DNA of 64,000 nucleotides from Pseudomonas sp. B21-028 (GCF_024749045.1 NZ_CP087184.1:2356001-2420000); one strand, 5' to 3'. Positions 34,390 through 43,132 are shown, numbered from the stretch's first letter. The notes: generated from the sequence alone by a model not told the origin. Program-made: numbers and translations.

Positions 34390-35027
34390 GGCTCACCTCC
34401 AGGCAGAGCAATTTTTTGCGGCGTGCCCTGATAACAGTCCAGTGCCAGCCCCCACTTATTGCGCTCGGGATCCAGATCAAAACGCACCACGCGCAGTGGA
34501 TAACGCACCACCACCCGTTTCACCGGTTCGGCCGCGTAGTACTCGTCGGCGTTGAGGTCGAGGGTGACCAGCCAGCTATCGCGATCGAGTTGCTTGACCC
34601 TGAGCTCCGGATCTTCGCTGTAGCCTCGGCCCAGAATTTCGTAGACACCACGTACCCGCTGGCGCAGTTCGCCAGCGGCCTTGCGGTACTCGTAGTCGCC
34701 GTCGAGGAAGGCTTTGCAGGCGGGTGTCAGGTAGGACTGCAAGCTGTAGATAGCGCGGCGGTAATCCTGTTCGCCATCCGAAGGCCAGCGGTTAAGTTGA
34801 CCGAAGATGTATAGGGCGAAGGCATAGACATTCTCTGAGGGGATATCCCACCACTTGCGCGTGCTGCCCGAGCGCAGATCCGGCGGGACATGCACAGTCA
34901 GATCGGTCGGTGCCGAGCGCCAGCCATACCAGAGTCCGGCACAGAGCAAGGCAAGGATCATTACCGCTAGACGTAGGCTGAAAATGTGGGCCTGTTGGGC
35001 GTCCACCTTGTTTCGAAAGCGACTCAT
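34386..35027 (-). CDS. Integrating conjugative element protein, PFL_4703 family (TraE/VirB8-like)
   Basis: A 213-residue inner-membrane protein with one N-terminal anchor (FSLRLAVMILALLCAGLWYGW) and a periplasmic domain (DLTVHVPPDLRSGSTRKWWDIPSENVYAF...). The family is TIGR03746. The start at 35027 overlaps the TIGR03750 gene by ATGA. It is the scaffold between inner-membrane and periplasmic parts of the secretion channel by analogy with VirB8. Confidence 0.88.
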   Translation of the reverse strand: MSRFRNKVDAQQAHIFSLRLAVMILALLCAGLWYGWRSAPTDLTVHVPPDLRSGSTRKWWDIPSENVYAFALYIFGQLNRWPSDGEQDYRRAIYSLQSYLTPACKAFLDGDYEYRKAAGELRQRVRGVYEILGRGYSEDPELRVKQLDRDSWLVTLDLNADEYYAAEPVKRVVVRYPLRVVRFDLDPERNKWGLALDCYQGTPQKIALPGGEP

Positions 35028-35437
35028 TGTTGCCACCGGGACAGGGCAGGGCGCGGCCGATGCGAACGGCGAACCGTCCAAGCGCCGGAATGGAGAATTA
35101 AACTTCCGCGACCCAGGTGCCAGCGGCTGGCGAGTATCCACTCCAGCTTGCGGTACAACCAGGTCTCGGGGCGGGCGCGTTTGGCCCGACGCAGTAGCGC
35201 GCCACCGGCAAATAACACCACCGCCATGCCTGCGATCATGCTGGTCGGCGCCACAGCAATGGAGGAGGTGGCAATCGCCAAAGGGACACCCAGCACCAAG
35301 CCGATGAATGCGCCGACACCGAGCGCTACCCACATCTCATCATTGGTCAAACCGCGCAACACGGCGGGATCACGATTGAGTCGCTCGGGCAGAAAAACCA
35401 AGGTGCCATCGACAAGGCGTTCGATAGTGTCGTTCAT
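35024..35437 (-). CDS. Conjugative transfer protein, TIGR03750 family (TraL-like)
   Basis: A 137-residue membrane protein. VFLPERLNRDPAVLRGLTNDEMW precedes two hydrophobic helices (VALGVGAFIGLVLGVPLAIATSS, MIAGMAVVLFAGGALL) and a basic C-terminus. This is the TIGR03750 layout. It lies between the PFL_4703 and PFL_4702 family genes in the conserved order. Confidence 0.88.
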   Translation of the reverse strand: MNDTIERLVDGTLVFLPERLNRDPAVLRGLTNDEMWVALGVGAFIGLVLGVPLAIATSSIAVAPTSMIAGMAVVLFAGGALLRRAKRARPETWLYRKLEWILASRWHLGRGSLILHSGAWTVRRSHRPRPALSRWQQ

Positions 35438-35444
35438 GTCGACC

Positions 35445-35816
35445 TCACAGAATTGCGGCAGCCTTCGTCAGGAACCAGATGATGATCACCACCAGCAGGG
35501 CTCCGATGCCGACTACGGCGCCGAGGTCTTTCCAAGTCTTGCGCTGGTTTTGCACGTCGGCGTATACGGTCAACGAATGCCAAGCCACACCAAGAAAAGC
35601 GAGCAGGGCGATCAGCAGACCGAGCAAGATGCCGCCGTCGTAAGCGTAGTTTTTGATCGTCTCGATCAATCCGGAACCTTCGCCACGTGAAGGAGCTTCC
35701 ATGGTGGGAAGCTCGGCAAAAGCCAGGCTTGGACCTAGTACCAACAGCAGACCGATCAAGCGCTGACTCGCACGATCACGCAGGTTGTTTTTCAGGGGGG
35801 CAAGGCACTTGAGCAT
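35445..35816 (-). CDS. Integrating conjugative element protein, PFL_4702 family (pilin-like)
   Basis: A 123-residue protein with a cleavable signal (LIGLLLVLGPSLAFAELPTM), a second membrane helix (YAYDGGILLGLLIALLAFLGVAWH) and a third (VVGIGALLVVIIIWFL). TIGR03745 proteins have this size and pattern and may be the pilin subunit. The start at 35816 is preferred over a longer frame that runs into the neighbouring gene. Confidence 0.85.
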   Translation of the reverse strand: MLKCLAPLKNNLRDRASQRLIGLLLVLGPSLAFAELPTMEAPSRGEGSGLIETIKNYAYDGGILLGLLIALLAFLGVAWHSLTVYADVQNQRKTWKDLGAVVGIGALLVVIIIWFLTKAAAIL

Positions 35817-35833
35817 GGCGGCGATCTCCTGGT

Positions 35834-36073
35834 TTAGGAAAGGGTGAAGAACATCAGAACCAACAACGCGAGCAACACGCGTGCAGTGCTGCCACCGAAG
35901 GCACCGAAGCGCACACTGCCCGCGGCCCAACCCCGGTAAGCCGTCCACATCACCCAGGCACACCACAGCAAAGCCAGGACCAGAACCATGGAGATCCACA
36001 GCGTCGAGCTGCTCTGTGCCGAAAAGCCGGAGGCGTTATGGAAGGCAGCCGTTTGAGCGTCAGTCATGCTCAT
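35834..36073 (-). CDS. Integrating conjugative element protein, PFL_4701 family
   Basis: A 79-residue protein with two membrane helices (WISMVLVLALLWCAWVMWTAYRGW and ARVLLALLVLMFFTL), matching TIGR03758. It overlaps the RAQPRD gene by 4 bp. It is probably a small inner-membrane component of the secretion channel. Confidence 0.85.
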   Translation of the reverse strand: MSMTDAQTAAFHNASGFSAQSSSTLWISMVLVLALLWCAWVMWTAYRGWAAGSVRFGAFGGSTARVLLALLVLMFFTLS

Positions 36074-36402
36074 GGCGAAGCCTCCGCTTGCGGGGTATCA
36101 AGGCGGTAATCGCCGACCATTTCATGGGGATCGCGGGGCTGGGCACGGGACGGGGATAGGTAACTTCGCACACCTTGGCGGATGCGCTGGATGTCTTGAG
36201 TTAGGCGGGGATAGTCGAAGCGATAGCGATCGTCGGGTTCAGCCGTGCGGGCTACCTCAGCTCGCGTCGCAAGACGTTCGATAGTGTCGAGTTGCCGCTG
36301 GATAAGGCTGAAATGATCCTGCTCATGAGCCGAGGCGGCATCGCTGCTGCCGTGAACGATAGCTAGCGAGAGTAGTAAGCAGCGAAAGACGGTAGTCGGC
36401 AT
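36070..36402 (-). CDS. RAQPRD-family integrative conjugative element protein
   Basis: A 110-residue secreted protein with a signal peptide (FRCLLLSLAIVHGSSDAASA) and the diagnostic SRAQPRDPHE near the C-terminus. It is the first gene of the operon that runs to 28935. The family function is unknown; it is periplasmic by its signal. Confidence 0.9.
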   Translation of the reverse strand: MPTTVFRCLLLSLAIVHGSSDAASAHEQDHFSLIQRQLDTIERLATRAEVARTAEPDDRYRFDYPRLTQDIQRIRQGVRSYLSPSRAQPRDPHEMVGDYRLDTPQAEASP

Positions 36403-36706
36403 GATGTTGTCCCGTATGGAGCTGGGAACAGAATCAAGTCAGCGGGCGAATTATTCAGCATTAAACGCGAGGTGGGACGTATCGCTTTTTTGGAGGAGAA
36501 CCGAATAGGTTTACACGCATATACATAGGCAATCGATTCGGTGCAAAAGAAGGCTCAGACAGCTCTCAGTCCAAAAAAGATGTGTTTTTCATGAGGCAAT
36601 GAGTGGGTCGGCTCATGCATGAGGCAGTATGGGTGACGAAGAGCGAATCATCGCTTAGCATTGGAATGTTCGTTTCTCAATAATCTCTCCTGAAGGAAGT
36701 TTTCAT
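36403..36706. other. Divergent promoter region between RAQPRD and mvaT-like genes
   Basis: About 300 bp, AT-richer than its surroundings, with no gene. It must hold the start of the transfer operon on the minus strand and the mvaT-like promoter on the plus strand. AT-rich DNA next to an H-NS-type gene is a plausible self-binding site. Confidence 0.5.
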
Positions 36707-37078
36707 ATGTCTCGTTTGGCTGAATTTCGTAAGCTTGAGCAACAACTCGCCGAACAGCTCGCAGAGCTTGAGTCGATGAAAAGTGATTCCGGCTTGAAAA
36801 AAGAAATGGAATTTGAGAGCAAATTGCGGGCGTTGCTTGGCGAGTACGGCTTCAGCTTGAAGAACATTATCAGCATCCTGGACCTAGAGGCTGGCCGTCG
36901 TTCCTCGGCACCGATAGCAGCCCCTGTAAAAGCAGCCCGTAAAGCTCGCGATGTAAAAATTTACAAAAAACCGGACTCTGGTGAGCTGATCGAAACCAAG
37001 GGAGGTAACCATCGGCAGTTGAAAGAATGGAAAGTCGAGTTTGGCGCGGACGTTGTAGAGTCGTGGCGTACTCAGTAA
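36707..37078 (+). CDS. MvaT/MvaU-type H-NS-like silencer
   Basis: MvaT proteins are the Pseudomonas H-NS analogues: they polymerise on AT-rich DNA and silence foreign genes. The N-terminal coiled coil is RLAEFRKLEQQLAEQLAELESMK, the linker spans about 60-85, and the C-terminal DNA-binding domain is KPDSGELIETKGGNHRQLKEWKVEFGADVVESW, with the AT-hook-like 'GGN' loop. Length 123 is typical. A good ribosome site (GAAGGAAG) and its own terminator follow it. Its place inside the transfer region shows it is ICE-borne, like Pmr of plasmid pCAR1. Confidence 0.92.
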   Translation: MSRLAEFRKLEQQLAEQLAELESMKSDSGLKKEMEFESKLRALLGEYGFSLKNIISILDLEAGRRSSAPIAAPVKAARKARDVKIYKKPDSGELIETKGGNHRQLKEWKVEFGADVVESWRTQ

Positions 37079-37091
37079 GATCGGCTTGACG

Positions 37092-37115
37092 AGGGCTTTG
37101 CAAGGGCCCTTTTTT
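37092..37115 (+). terminator. Terminator of the mvaT-like gene
   Basis: AGGGC-TTTGCAAGG-GCCCT followed by TTTTT, 14 bp after the stop codon. Confidence 0.7.
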
Positions 37116-37172
37116 GCTACTGAGGATGCTGAATTCTCAGTGCGAATCTTGATCCCACTTCTTCACCAATCC

Positions 37173-37904
37173 TCAAAGATACTTCTTAAATGTAGTTGCC
37201 GTGATTGCTACTGTAATACCAAGCATTACGGCACAAGGCAAAAATACGACCATAGGATTGAGTGAAAAGGGCAGGGATAGGTAAATAATCCAGGGCGCAA
37301 GCAATAGCGGTATCACTCCTCGTTTAGCGCGGTGATAGACGAAGCTACTCTCTCGTCCAGCACCAAATTTGCGCAGGTCGCGACGCATCAGACCATCGAT
37401 AAAACCGGTGAGAGAGGCCAGCAGAAACAAGGGTGTGGCCAGAGCCAGAATGGTCAGGCGCACCACGAAGGTAAAGGCCACATACACAGCGGCCATTACG
37501 AAGTCCTCGATGCTTACGTAGAGCTGGTTGATCCAGCTCCAGAAGCCGTTGCCCTGGCTCGACACCCGCGCCTGCCGTGCGAAGTCCGCGAAGCCAGTCT
37601 TGACCAATAACCATTGATTGAGAAAATCCAGCCACTGGACAATCGTCTGTCCAGGTTGTTGGAGGATTAGAGAAGATTTGAAGTGCTCACTCAGCCAGCC
37701 CAGTTCGTTCGCCAACATGGCTTGGCTGTGCCGACAACCCTGATCGCCCCAGAACAGCAGCAAACCGGCGTACTCAATGAGTATCGAGAACAGCAACGAG
37801 GCGATCAGCAAACCGATAATGCGTAAGACCAAGCCAATAACCGAGACGATCAATCCCGGGCGCTGGATCGGTTGTGGCGGCGTGTTCTGTACGGAAGTCG
37901 CCAT
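37173..37904 (-). CDS. Integrating conjugative element membrane protein, PFL_4697 family
   Basis: A 243-residue inner-membrane protein with at least four hydrophobic segments (IVSVIGLVLRIIGLLIASLLFSILIEYAGLLLFW; FVMAAVYVAFTFVVRLTILALATPLFLLASLTG; LLLAPWIIYLSLPFS; VVFLPCAVMLGITVAIT) and the central FIDGLMRRDLRKFGAGRESSFVYHRAKR loop that marks TIGR03747. It lies just after traD in the conserved order. Function is unknown. Confidence 0.87.
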   Translation of the reverse strand: MATSVQNTPPQPIQRPGLIVSVIGLVLRIIGLLIASLLFSILIEYAGLLLFWGDQGCRHSQAMLANELGWLSEHFKSSLILQQPGQTIVQWLDFLNQWLLVKTGFADFARQARVSSQGNGFWSWINQLYVSIEDFVMAAVYVAFTFVVRLTILALATPLFLLASLTGFIDGLMRRDLRKFGAGRESSFVYHRAKRGVIPLLLAPWIIYLSLPFSLNPMVVFLPCAVMLGITVAITATTFKKYL

Positions 37905-37993
37905 CCTTTACTCCATTGCGCACCGTTAAGTTGATGCTGCCACGGCGCCTGCCGAATACCTGTTTGCTGAATCAAAACCTGTAACGGGGCGGG

Positions 37994-40096
37994 CTACCCC
38001 ACCTGATCCAGATCGAAGTTGGTTGTTGGGCCGCTTCCGCTCGCGCTCCACCATTGCCCTGCTTGTTCGTTATAAGTGGCTCGCATCCGCTGAGTGAGCT
38101 CCTGCAGGTCCTTGGGCATGGCATCGTTGTTGGAGGGTTTTGGCAATGGCATGCGGACTTTCCAGAGCTGGCCGCCGGCCTGGAAGGAGAACATCTGCCC
38201 CTTTGGCAAACTGACGATACTCGCTGGTTCGATCAGTGGCACACTGGTGCTGCTGACGCGATCCTGCGAAGACGAAGTGAAGTCTGTATTGGCCTCAGGA
38301 TCGGAGGTGTCTGTAGCGCCTGAGACCAGAGTCTTGGTCAGAACGTTGACCTTGGGTAACTGCTGGGTGAGTAACTCCGCGGTAGCGGTTTCACGCACGC
38401 GTAGCATCTGCAGGGTGTTGAAATTGCCGATCACCTGGCCGGCCTTGGCCCGGTTACCGATTCGCGCTTCGATGTCGCTGAGGGTCTGGGTGTAGGCCGT
38501 CACCTGAATGCCGGCGCCACCTCCCTTGTTTATAAGCGGGATGAACTCGTCGCCCATCAACTCGTTGAACTCATCGGCGTGCAGGTTGATCGGTAGCTTC
38601 TCACTGCTGCTGCCTGCGGGCAGGCCGTGGTCAATGCCATGTTTGTAGATGTGGCCCGCAACCGAGACCAAGTCGGCGAACATGGAATTGCCCACGGCGG
38701 CGGCCACCTCTGCATCGGTCAGCGCATCCAGGCCGACGTAAACGATGCCGCGTTTTCGGATGATTTGCATCCAGTCGAAGATCGGCCGCGGATCATCTAA
38801 ATCGGTGTAGTTGGGCGCCAGTAATTGGGCGGTCTTGCCGGTGGTGAGTTTCTCCAGCAGCGGCAGTAGCGAGGCAACGATTTTGTCGAAGTAAGTACGG
38901 TCGTAGCGCACCGCTGAGCGCAATCCGTCCAGCACCGGGTCAAATACTCGTTTCGCCGCCAGGTATTGTTCGATGGCGACCACGCGCTTTTCTCGTCCCA
39001 CCATATGCCGGGGGATGTTCTTCTCGGTGAGCTTGCTTTCAAGCTGGACAATCACTTCCCACGCTTTTGGGTCGATCTTGGCGAAAAACTGCTGGGCGTA
39101 TTCTATAAACAGCGCGTCGATGTTGACCACATGTCGCTGAATTTGCAGGTAGTCCGGACGTCGGCCCAACTCGATTAGGGCGCGGGCGATGATGTTGACG
39201 AAACGCCAGGCGAACTCGCGAAACGCCGCCGAGTTACCTTCACCACTGAGCTGCCCAGCGATGCGCGACGCCACTTCCGAGATGCGCCCGAAACGTCCCA
39301 CGGCGTTGTAGCGGGCGGAGATCTCCGGCCAGCCTAGATGGAAAACATAGAACTCCTTTTGCCGACCAGCGCGTTTGGCTTCTACGTACATGCGTTTGAG
39401 CAAATCGGCATCGCCCTTCGGATCGAAGACGATGACCACTTCATGTTCGACGCGGTGAATGTCCTGGGTGATGTACACCTCGGCGAGCCGCGTCTTGCCA
39501 ACACGGGTCGTGCCCAGCACGAGGGTATGTCCGACTCGTTCACCCAACGGCAGACTGACTTCCGTTTCGTCGGGCTCAACCCCATGCAACAGCGGTGAGC
39601 CACCGACTGGAGGTAAAGGGCGCAACGGATTAAAGGCGCTGTTCCAGGCCGTGATACGGGCCAGTGTCGAGAGCGGAAACGGTGCATGTTCCAGGCGTCG
39701 TTCGAGTTCACGGGCCAGACGATAGCTGGTCGATTGGTCGACATAGTGGGCGACGGTCGGATCCTGGGCCTCGACCAAGCGCTGGGTGTGCAGGCGGGTC
39801 CAGCGAAAGCCGCGGCCCATGAACAGACGTTTGCGGCTCACCGGAATCTGCCGGCTGGTCAGCTCGTAGCGAGGCAGCCGGCGGATATTGCGCCGATAGC
39901 GCAACACCTCCCAGGCTTGTCGCAGGCGGATCAAACCGAACAGGGCATAGGCCAGCGCCGCAATCAGTCCGATCTCGGGTGATAGGGCCACGGCCCAGGG
40001 CGAATACACGCATAACACCGCCGCGGCGACGCAGATCGCCACGGTATACAGTTCAACTGCTGGCCGGAGTTTGGACTCCATCGCATGCTCGGCCAT
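37994..40096 (-). CDS. traD: Conjugative coupling factor TraD (SXT/TOL subfamily)
   Basis: The coupling ATPase links the relaxosome to the secretion channel. N-terminal membrane segments (LYTVAICVAAAVLCVYSPWAVALSPEIGLIAALAYALFGLI) precede the Walker A (LVLGTTRVGKTRLAE, about residue 196) and the Walker B (EVVIVFDPKGDADLLKRMY is the partner strand; LHADEFNELMGDEF carries the conserved acidic pair). TQTLSDIEARIGN is the family's sensor region. Length 700 is that of TIGR03743. It is intact. Confidence 0.93.
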   Translation of the reverse strand: MAEHAMESKLRPAVELYTVAICVAAAVLCVYSPWAVALSPEIGLIAALAYALFGLIRLRQAWEVLRYRRNIRRLPRYELTSRQIPVSRKRLFMGRGFRWTRLHTQRLVEAQDPTVAHYVDQSTSYRLARELERRLEHAPFPLSTLARITAWNSAFNPLRPLPPVGGSPLLHGVEPDETEVSLPLGERVGHTLVLGTTRVGKTRLAEVYITQDIHRVEHEVVIVFDPKGDADLLKRMYVEAKRAGRQKEFYVFHLGWPEISARYNAVGRFGRISEVASRIAGQLSGEGNSAAFREFAWRFVNIIARALIELGRRPDYLQIQRHVVNIDALFIEYAQQFFAKIDPKAWEVIVQLESKLTEKNIPRHMVGREKRVVAIEQYLAAKRVFDPVLDGLRSAVRYDRTYFDKIVASLLPLLEKLTTGKTAQLLAPNYTDLDDPRPIFDWMQIIRKRGIVYVGLDALTDAEVAAAVGNSMFADLVSVAGHIYKHGIDHGLPAGSSSEKLPINLHADEFNELMGDEFIPLINKGGGAGIQVTAYTQTLSDIEARIGNRAKAGQVIGNFNTLQMLRVRETATAELLTQQLPKVNVLTKTLVSGATDTSDPEANTDFTSSSQDRVSSTSVPLIEPASIVSLPKGQMFSFQAGGQLWKVRMPLPKPSNNDAMPKDLQELTQRMRATYNEQAGQWWSASGSGPTTNFDLDQVG

Positions 40097-40105
40097 GACC
40101 CAGAC

Positions 40106-40621
40106 TCACTGTTCCAGTGAGGTGGCTGTGATTAAGACAGGGTAGTGCTCAATTTTCAGGCGAGCGGCGATGTCGTTGCCGTTGACCGGTAGGATGGTAA
40201 TGCCCGGCGCGGCTGCTCGAATTCGGGCCAGGGCTTCAGTATCGGTCACTTCGACGGCGAGGCCGGCCGCCCCCATTTCTTGCAGTTCAGTCGCGCGCTG
40301 ATGCAGCCAAGCCAACGATTGGGGATCCTCCCCGACAAGGAAAAATGGCTGCAAGCCCGGCATGTCCAGGGTACGAGTTGTGATTTGGCCTGGGCTCAAG
40401 TGAGAGCTGCGCACGGGCAGTATCCAGGTTTCATCGGCAAATGCAGATAGGTCTGCATGTATGGCCCGAGTAGGCTGGGTCTTGTTGTTTATTGGCGGCC
40501 TGGAAGCTTCAAACTGGGGGCGGGTGACACCGCCAGGCTGAACTTCTGCAAACGACAGTCCCGGCTCGGCGAGCGCAGCCAAGAGCACGGCGAAGTAATA
40601 CGCACTGGGAATTCGCTTCAT
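40106..40621 (-). CDS. Integrating conjugative element protein, PFL_4695 family
   Basis: A secreted 171-residue protein: signal YYFAVLLAALAEPGLSFAEV, then ILPVRSSHLSPGQITTRTLDMPGLQPFFLVGEDPQSLAWLHQRATEL and a C-terminal HYPVLITATSLEQ. This matches TIGR03765. It overlaps the transglycosylase gene by 4 bp and precedes traD by 9 bp. Confidence 0.85.
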   Translation of the reverse strand: MKRIPSAYYFAVLLAALAEPGLSFAEVQPGGVTRPQFEASRPPINNKTQPTRAIHADLSAFADETWILPVRSSHLSPGQITTRTLDMPGLQPFFLVGEDPQSLAWLHQRATELQEMGAAGLAVEVTDTEALARIRAAAPGITILPVNGNDIAARLKIEHYPVLITATSLEQ

Positions 40622-41166
40622 GGTGGTGTGCCCTGTTTAAAGGAAACCTGCAGTCGTTCGAGTTGTTGAGAAAAGCCGGCGCGGTAACGCGCGGCCGGCG
40701 TTCCTCCTGCCGGGCGGTGATATCGGCCAGCAGCTGACACCCAATCACCGGTGACGGCGTGATGCTCTTGCAGCAGCGCGGCAGTTACGGCCAGATTGCG
40801 GTAGGGTTCGAGGGCTTCGCAGGGACTGGAAAAATGCTGTCCGTGATAACCCAGGTTGATTTGCCCAAGCCCGGCATCGACGCGCTTGGCGTCATACCGA
40901 GCAAGCGCCTGAAGCAAGGCGTGACAGGCGGTCTGATGATTGGCGAAACGGTAAGGGCTACCGGCAATATTCAGCGTCCAGGGCCAGGGCAGCAGTCGAC
41001 CACGGAGGCGGGCGCCACTCTCCTGCAGGGCAATCGCGAACAACACCGTGGAAGGTACGTTGGCGTCATGCGCTGCCAGTTGATAAGCCGGAGGCGGAAG
41101 TTCGTCTGCCCGGACGGCGTGCACCGTCAGCAGGAGCGCAATAGCAATCAATCGAGACGTTGCCAT
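40618..41166 (-). CDS. Lytic transglycosylase (SLT domain) of the transfer apparatus
   Basis: The 182-residue protein has a signal peptide (LIAIALLLTVHAVRADE) and one SLT domain: VPSTVLFAIALQESGAR with the catalytic Glu, then GLGQINLGYHG. It opens peptidoglycan for assembly of the mating channel, like VirB1. It overlaps both neighbours. Confidence 0.88.
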   Translation of the reverse strand: MATSRLIAIALLLTVHAVRADELPPPAYQLAAHDANVPSTVLFAIALQESGARLRGRLLPWPWTLNIAGSPYRFANHQTACHALLQALARYDAKRVDAGLGQINLGYHGQHFSSPCEALEPYRNLAVTAALLQEHHAVTGDWVSAAGRYHRPAGGTPAARYRAGFSQQLERLQVSFKQGTPP

Positions 41167-41867
41167 TGTCCGTTCACCTGCTGAAATGTGACGGGTAACG
41201 GTCTCGGGGCTCCCAGGCTGAACCAGCGCCCGCGATCATGGTTCAGGGTGATTTGCCGGTGTTGGACCTTGCTCGCATCAATGCCTGCTTGCCGCGCCCA
41301 GCCACGGACATGTTCATCCTCACCTTGGCTACCCACCAGGTAGATATCGAACGCTGTATCACTGCTTTGCAGACGCTGCGCTTCAGCGGTGCACGCAGGG
41401 CAATGGTCTTCGACAAACAGAGCGCGGCGCGGCTCTACCGGTGAGCTAGCAGTGGGCGGGGATGCCATACCCTGAATCGGCAACAGCCCAGGAAACAGCT
41501 TGGCCCAAGCTGCGGTGTAGGCGTTTTGGTAAGCCAACTCGCGCTCGGCGCGTTTGGCTTCCAGCGCTACTTGTAATTCGGCATAGCGCTGGCGCTCTTG
41601 GTCGTTCTCGGCTTCGACTCCGAGTGCGGTCAATGGATCGAGATTCGGGCTCCAGAAACCACGTGGGCCGGCTTGGATCTGTTCGAAGCGTGTCCACTCC
41701 TGCTCCGTCAGACCCCAGCTTGCCGCCTGTTCAGAGTGCGAACGCTCCAGCGGAGCAGACTGCGTGTCCTGGGTCCGTGACGGTGTCGTGACGGGGTTGC
41801 CCAGCGCAGCGCCCGTGCTCAGCAATGAAATGAAACAGACGATGGGGTTCAGCGGAGCTCTGTTCAT
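41148..41867 (-). CDS. Integrating conjugative element protein, PFL_4693 family
   Basis: A 239-residue secreted protein. After a signal (FISLLSTGAALGNP) the family pattern ASWGLTEQEWTRFEQIQAGPRGFWSPNLDPLTALGVEA is clear. A C-terminal thioredoxin-like part follows with DHCPACTAEAQRL (CPAC) and VQHRQITLNHDRGRWF. The CxxC suggests a role in disulfide handling. This is TIGR03759. It overlaps the transglycosylase gene by 19 bp. Confidence 0.87.
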   Translation of the reverse strand: MNRAPLNPIVCFISLLSTGAALGNPVTTPSRTQDTQSAPLERSHSEQAASWGLTEQEWTRFEQIQAGPRGFWSPNLDPLTALGVEAENDQERQRYAELQVALEAKRAERELAYQNAYTAAWAKLFPGLLPIQGMASPPTASSPVEPRRALFVEDHCPACTAEAQRLQSSDTAFDIYLVGSQGEDEHVRGWARQAGIDASKVQHRQITLNHDRGRWFSLGAPRPLPVTFQQVNGQWQRLD

Positions 41868-41876
41868 GATCGCTTC

Positions 41877-42548
41877 TCAAGGGAGGTGCACGGTCTGGTC
41901 TGGGTGAGCGGTCACCGCGAAGATAGCCGCGTTCGGCTCCAGCACCTTCAGTTGCCATGTGCCGAACTGCTCGCCGTTGTGCAGCAACTGGATATCATTG
42001 AGCGAGCGACTGTCAGGAGGTGCGACCGCCAGAAAGCGCTCGCCACCGCGGTACTCGACGCTCAACACTGAAAATGGCGGCAGGAGCGGGGCAGGCTTGG
42101 GCTGAGCGGTTTTTTTCGGCTTGGCCGAGGAAGGCGTCGGTGGTGGGAGTGGTGGCTGGCTCTTGAGTTCCAGAAGTTGCTGCTCGACGTGCTCGAGTCG
42201 TGCGCGTAGCGCGATCATGTCGGCTTCGGTAGCACGGGCTGCCAGACCATCGCGCAGTTCCTGTATCTCCTGCGCCCATTGATCCAACATCGGATCGAGG
42301 GTATTGGCCTGTTGCTCACCGGAATCGACCATCTGCTTCAGGTCTTTCAGTGCGTACTGCAGCTTCTCCTGTGCATCCAAGAGGGTGCTTGAATCACGTT
42401 GCAGGGTATCCAGGGTTTGTAGGCGTTGGGCGTTCGCATTTTCCAGCTCGGTCACGCGTTGATACTGGTTATACAAACCACCACTCAGCCCGGAGACCGC
42501 CAGGCAAAGTGAGCCGACAATGAGGGTTTGAAACGTCGTGGCTTTCAT
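41877..42548 (-). CDS. ICE coiled-coil periplasmic protein (223 aa)
   Basis: An N-terminal anchor (FQTLIVGSLCLAVSGLSGGLYNQY) is followed by a coiled coil over about residues 30-130 with Gln/Leu heptads, a Pro/Lys linker (PPPTPSSAKPKKTAQPKPAPLLPPF) and a C-terminal domain (FSVLSVEYRGGERFLAVAPPDSRSLNDIQLLHNGEQFGTWQL). It overlaps pilL by 4 bp. It is a conserved member of this operon; no specific family is recognised. Confidence 0.75.
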   Translation of the reverse strand: MKATTFQTLIVGSLCLAVSGLSGGLYNQYQRVTELENANAQRLQTLDTLQRDSSTLLDAQEKLQYALKDLKQMVDSGEQQANTLDPMLDQWAQEIQELRDGLAARATEADMIALRARLEHVEQQLLELKSQPPLPPPTPSSAKPKKTAQPKPAPLLPPFSVLSVEYRGGERFLAVAPPDSRSLNDIQLLHNGEQFGTWQLKVLEPNAAIFAVTAHPDQTVHLP

Positions 42549-43087
42549 GGGCGTGCCTCCGGCTGATGGGCCGCGCTGGGTGCGAGCCGCACGACGACAG
42601 CATCTTTTTTTAGCCGTTCGAAGCAGACCGAACGGCTGACCTCATCGATCGTGAGTTGCCAGGCGGGGCCAGCCAGTACTTGTAGCGCGTTGCGTAGTGA
42701 GATCGGGCCGAGCCGGTAATGGGCGGCGGGCAGAGGCCGGGTAAACAATACCTTTACTGGTTCGGTGGCGGGGCAGAGCGAATAACCTGAGCGCTGCAGC
42801 ACGTAGTGCATCGCCTCCTGTACCGAAGGATTCAGGTTGGACGGAATGTTCACGTCAATGATTTGAGCGAGAAGATCACGTTGATCCGGGGTGGGCTCGG
42901 TGCTGACCAGCGTATAGCGGTCATAGCGGAGCTCTGACGGATGACTCTCTTCGGCTGTACTCCTCGAAAGCTGGGCCCGATTGGAACCACCGGCATTCTC
43001 TGGACTAGTCGGCAATGGGGTTGGGATGTGCGCGGTGCAGGCACTCAACAAGCCCAGCAGACAGACAGGCGTGAAAAAACGCTCCAT
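42545..43087 (-). CDS. pilL: Integrating conjugative element protein PilL, PFGI-1 class
   Basis: A 180-residue lipoprotein (lipobox LSAC) with the PilL_N pattern: RYTLVSTEPTPDQRDLLAQIIDVNIP, VQEAMHYVLQRSGYSLC and LGPISLRNALQVLAGPAWQLTIDEVSRSVCF. It is the first gene of the pilL-to-traD operon. Its ribosome site (GAGG) lies inside the 3' arm of a strong terminator-like hairpin, so expression may depend on that structure opening. Confidence 0.88.
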   Translation of the reverse strand: MERFFTPVCLLGLLSACTAHIPTPLPTSPENAGGSNRAQLSRSTAEESHPSELRYDRYTLVSTEPTPDQRDLLAQIIDVNIPSNLNPSVQEAMHYVLQRSGYSLCPATEPVKVLFTRPLPAAHYRLGPISLRNALQVLAGPAWQLTIDEVSRSVCFERLKKDAVVVRLAPSAAHQPEARP

Positions 43088-43089
43088 GG

Positions 43090-43132
43090 AAAAAACCTCA
43101 TGTCAGATTCAGTGCAGAACCTGACATGAGGT
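43090..43132 (-). terminator. Terminator-like hairpin covering the pilL ribosome site
   Basis: A 12-bp perfect stem (ACCTCATGTCAG / CTGACATGAGGT, loop 14 nt) is followed on the minus strand by TTTTTT and then CC-ATG of pilL. The 3' arm contains the only good ribosome site (GAGG). It separates the radC operon from the transfer operon and can block both read-through and pilL translation. Confidence 0.75.

Noticed and set aside
36403..36706. Specific -35/-10 boxes for the mvaT-like gene
   Set aside because: Several AT-rich hexamers are possible and none stands out, so no promoter was assigned.
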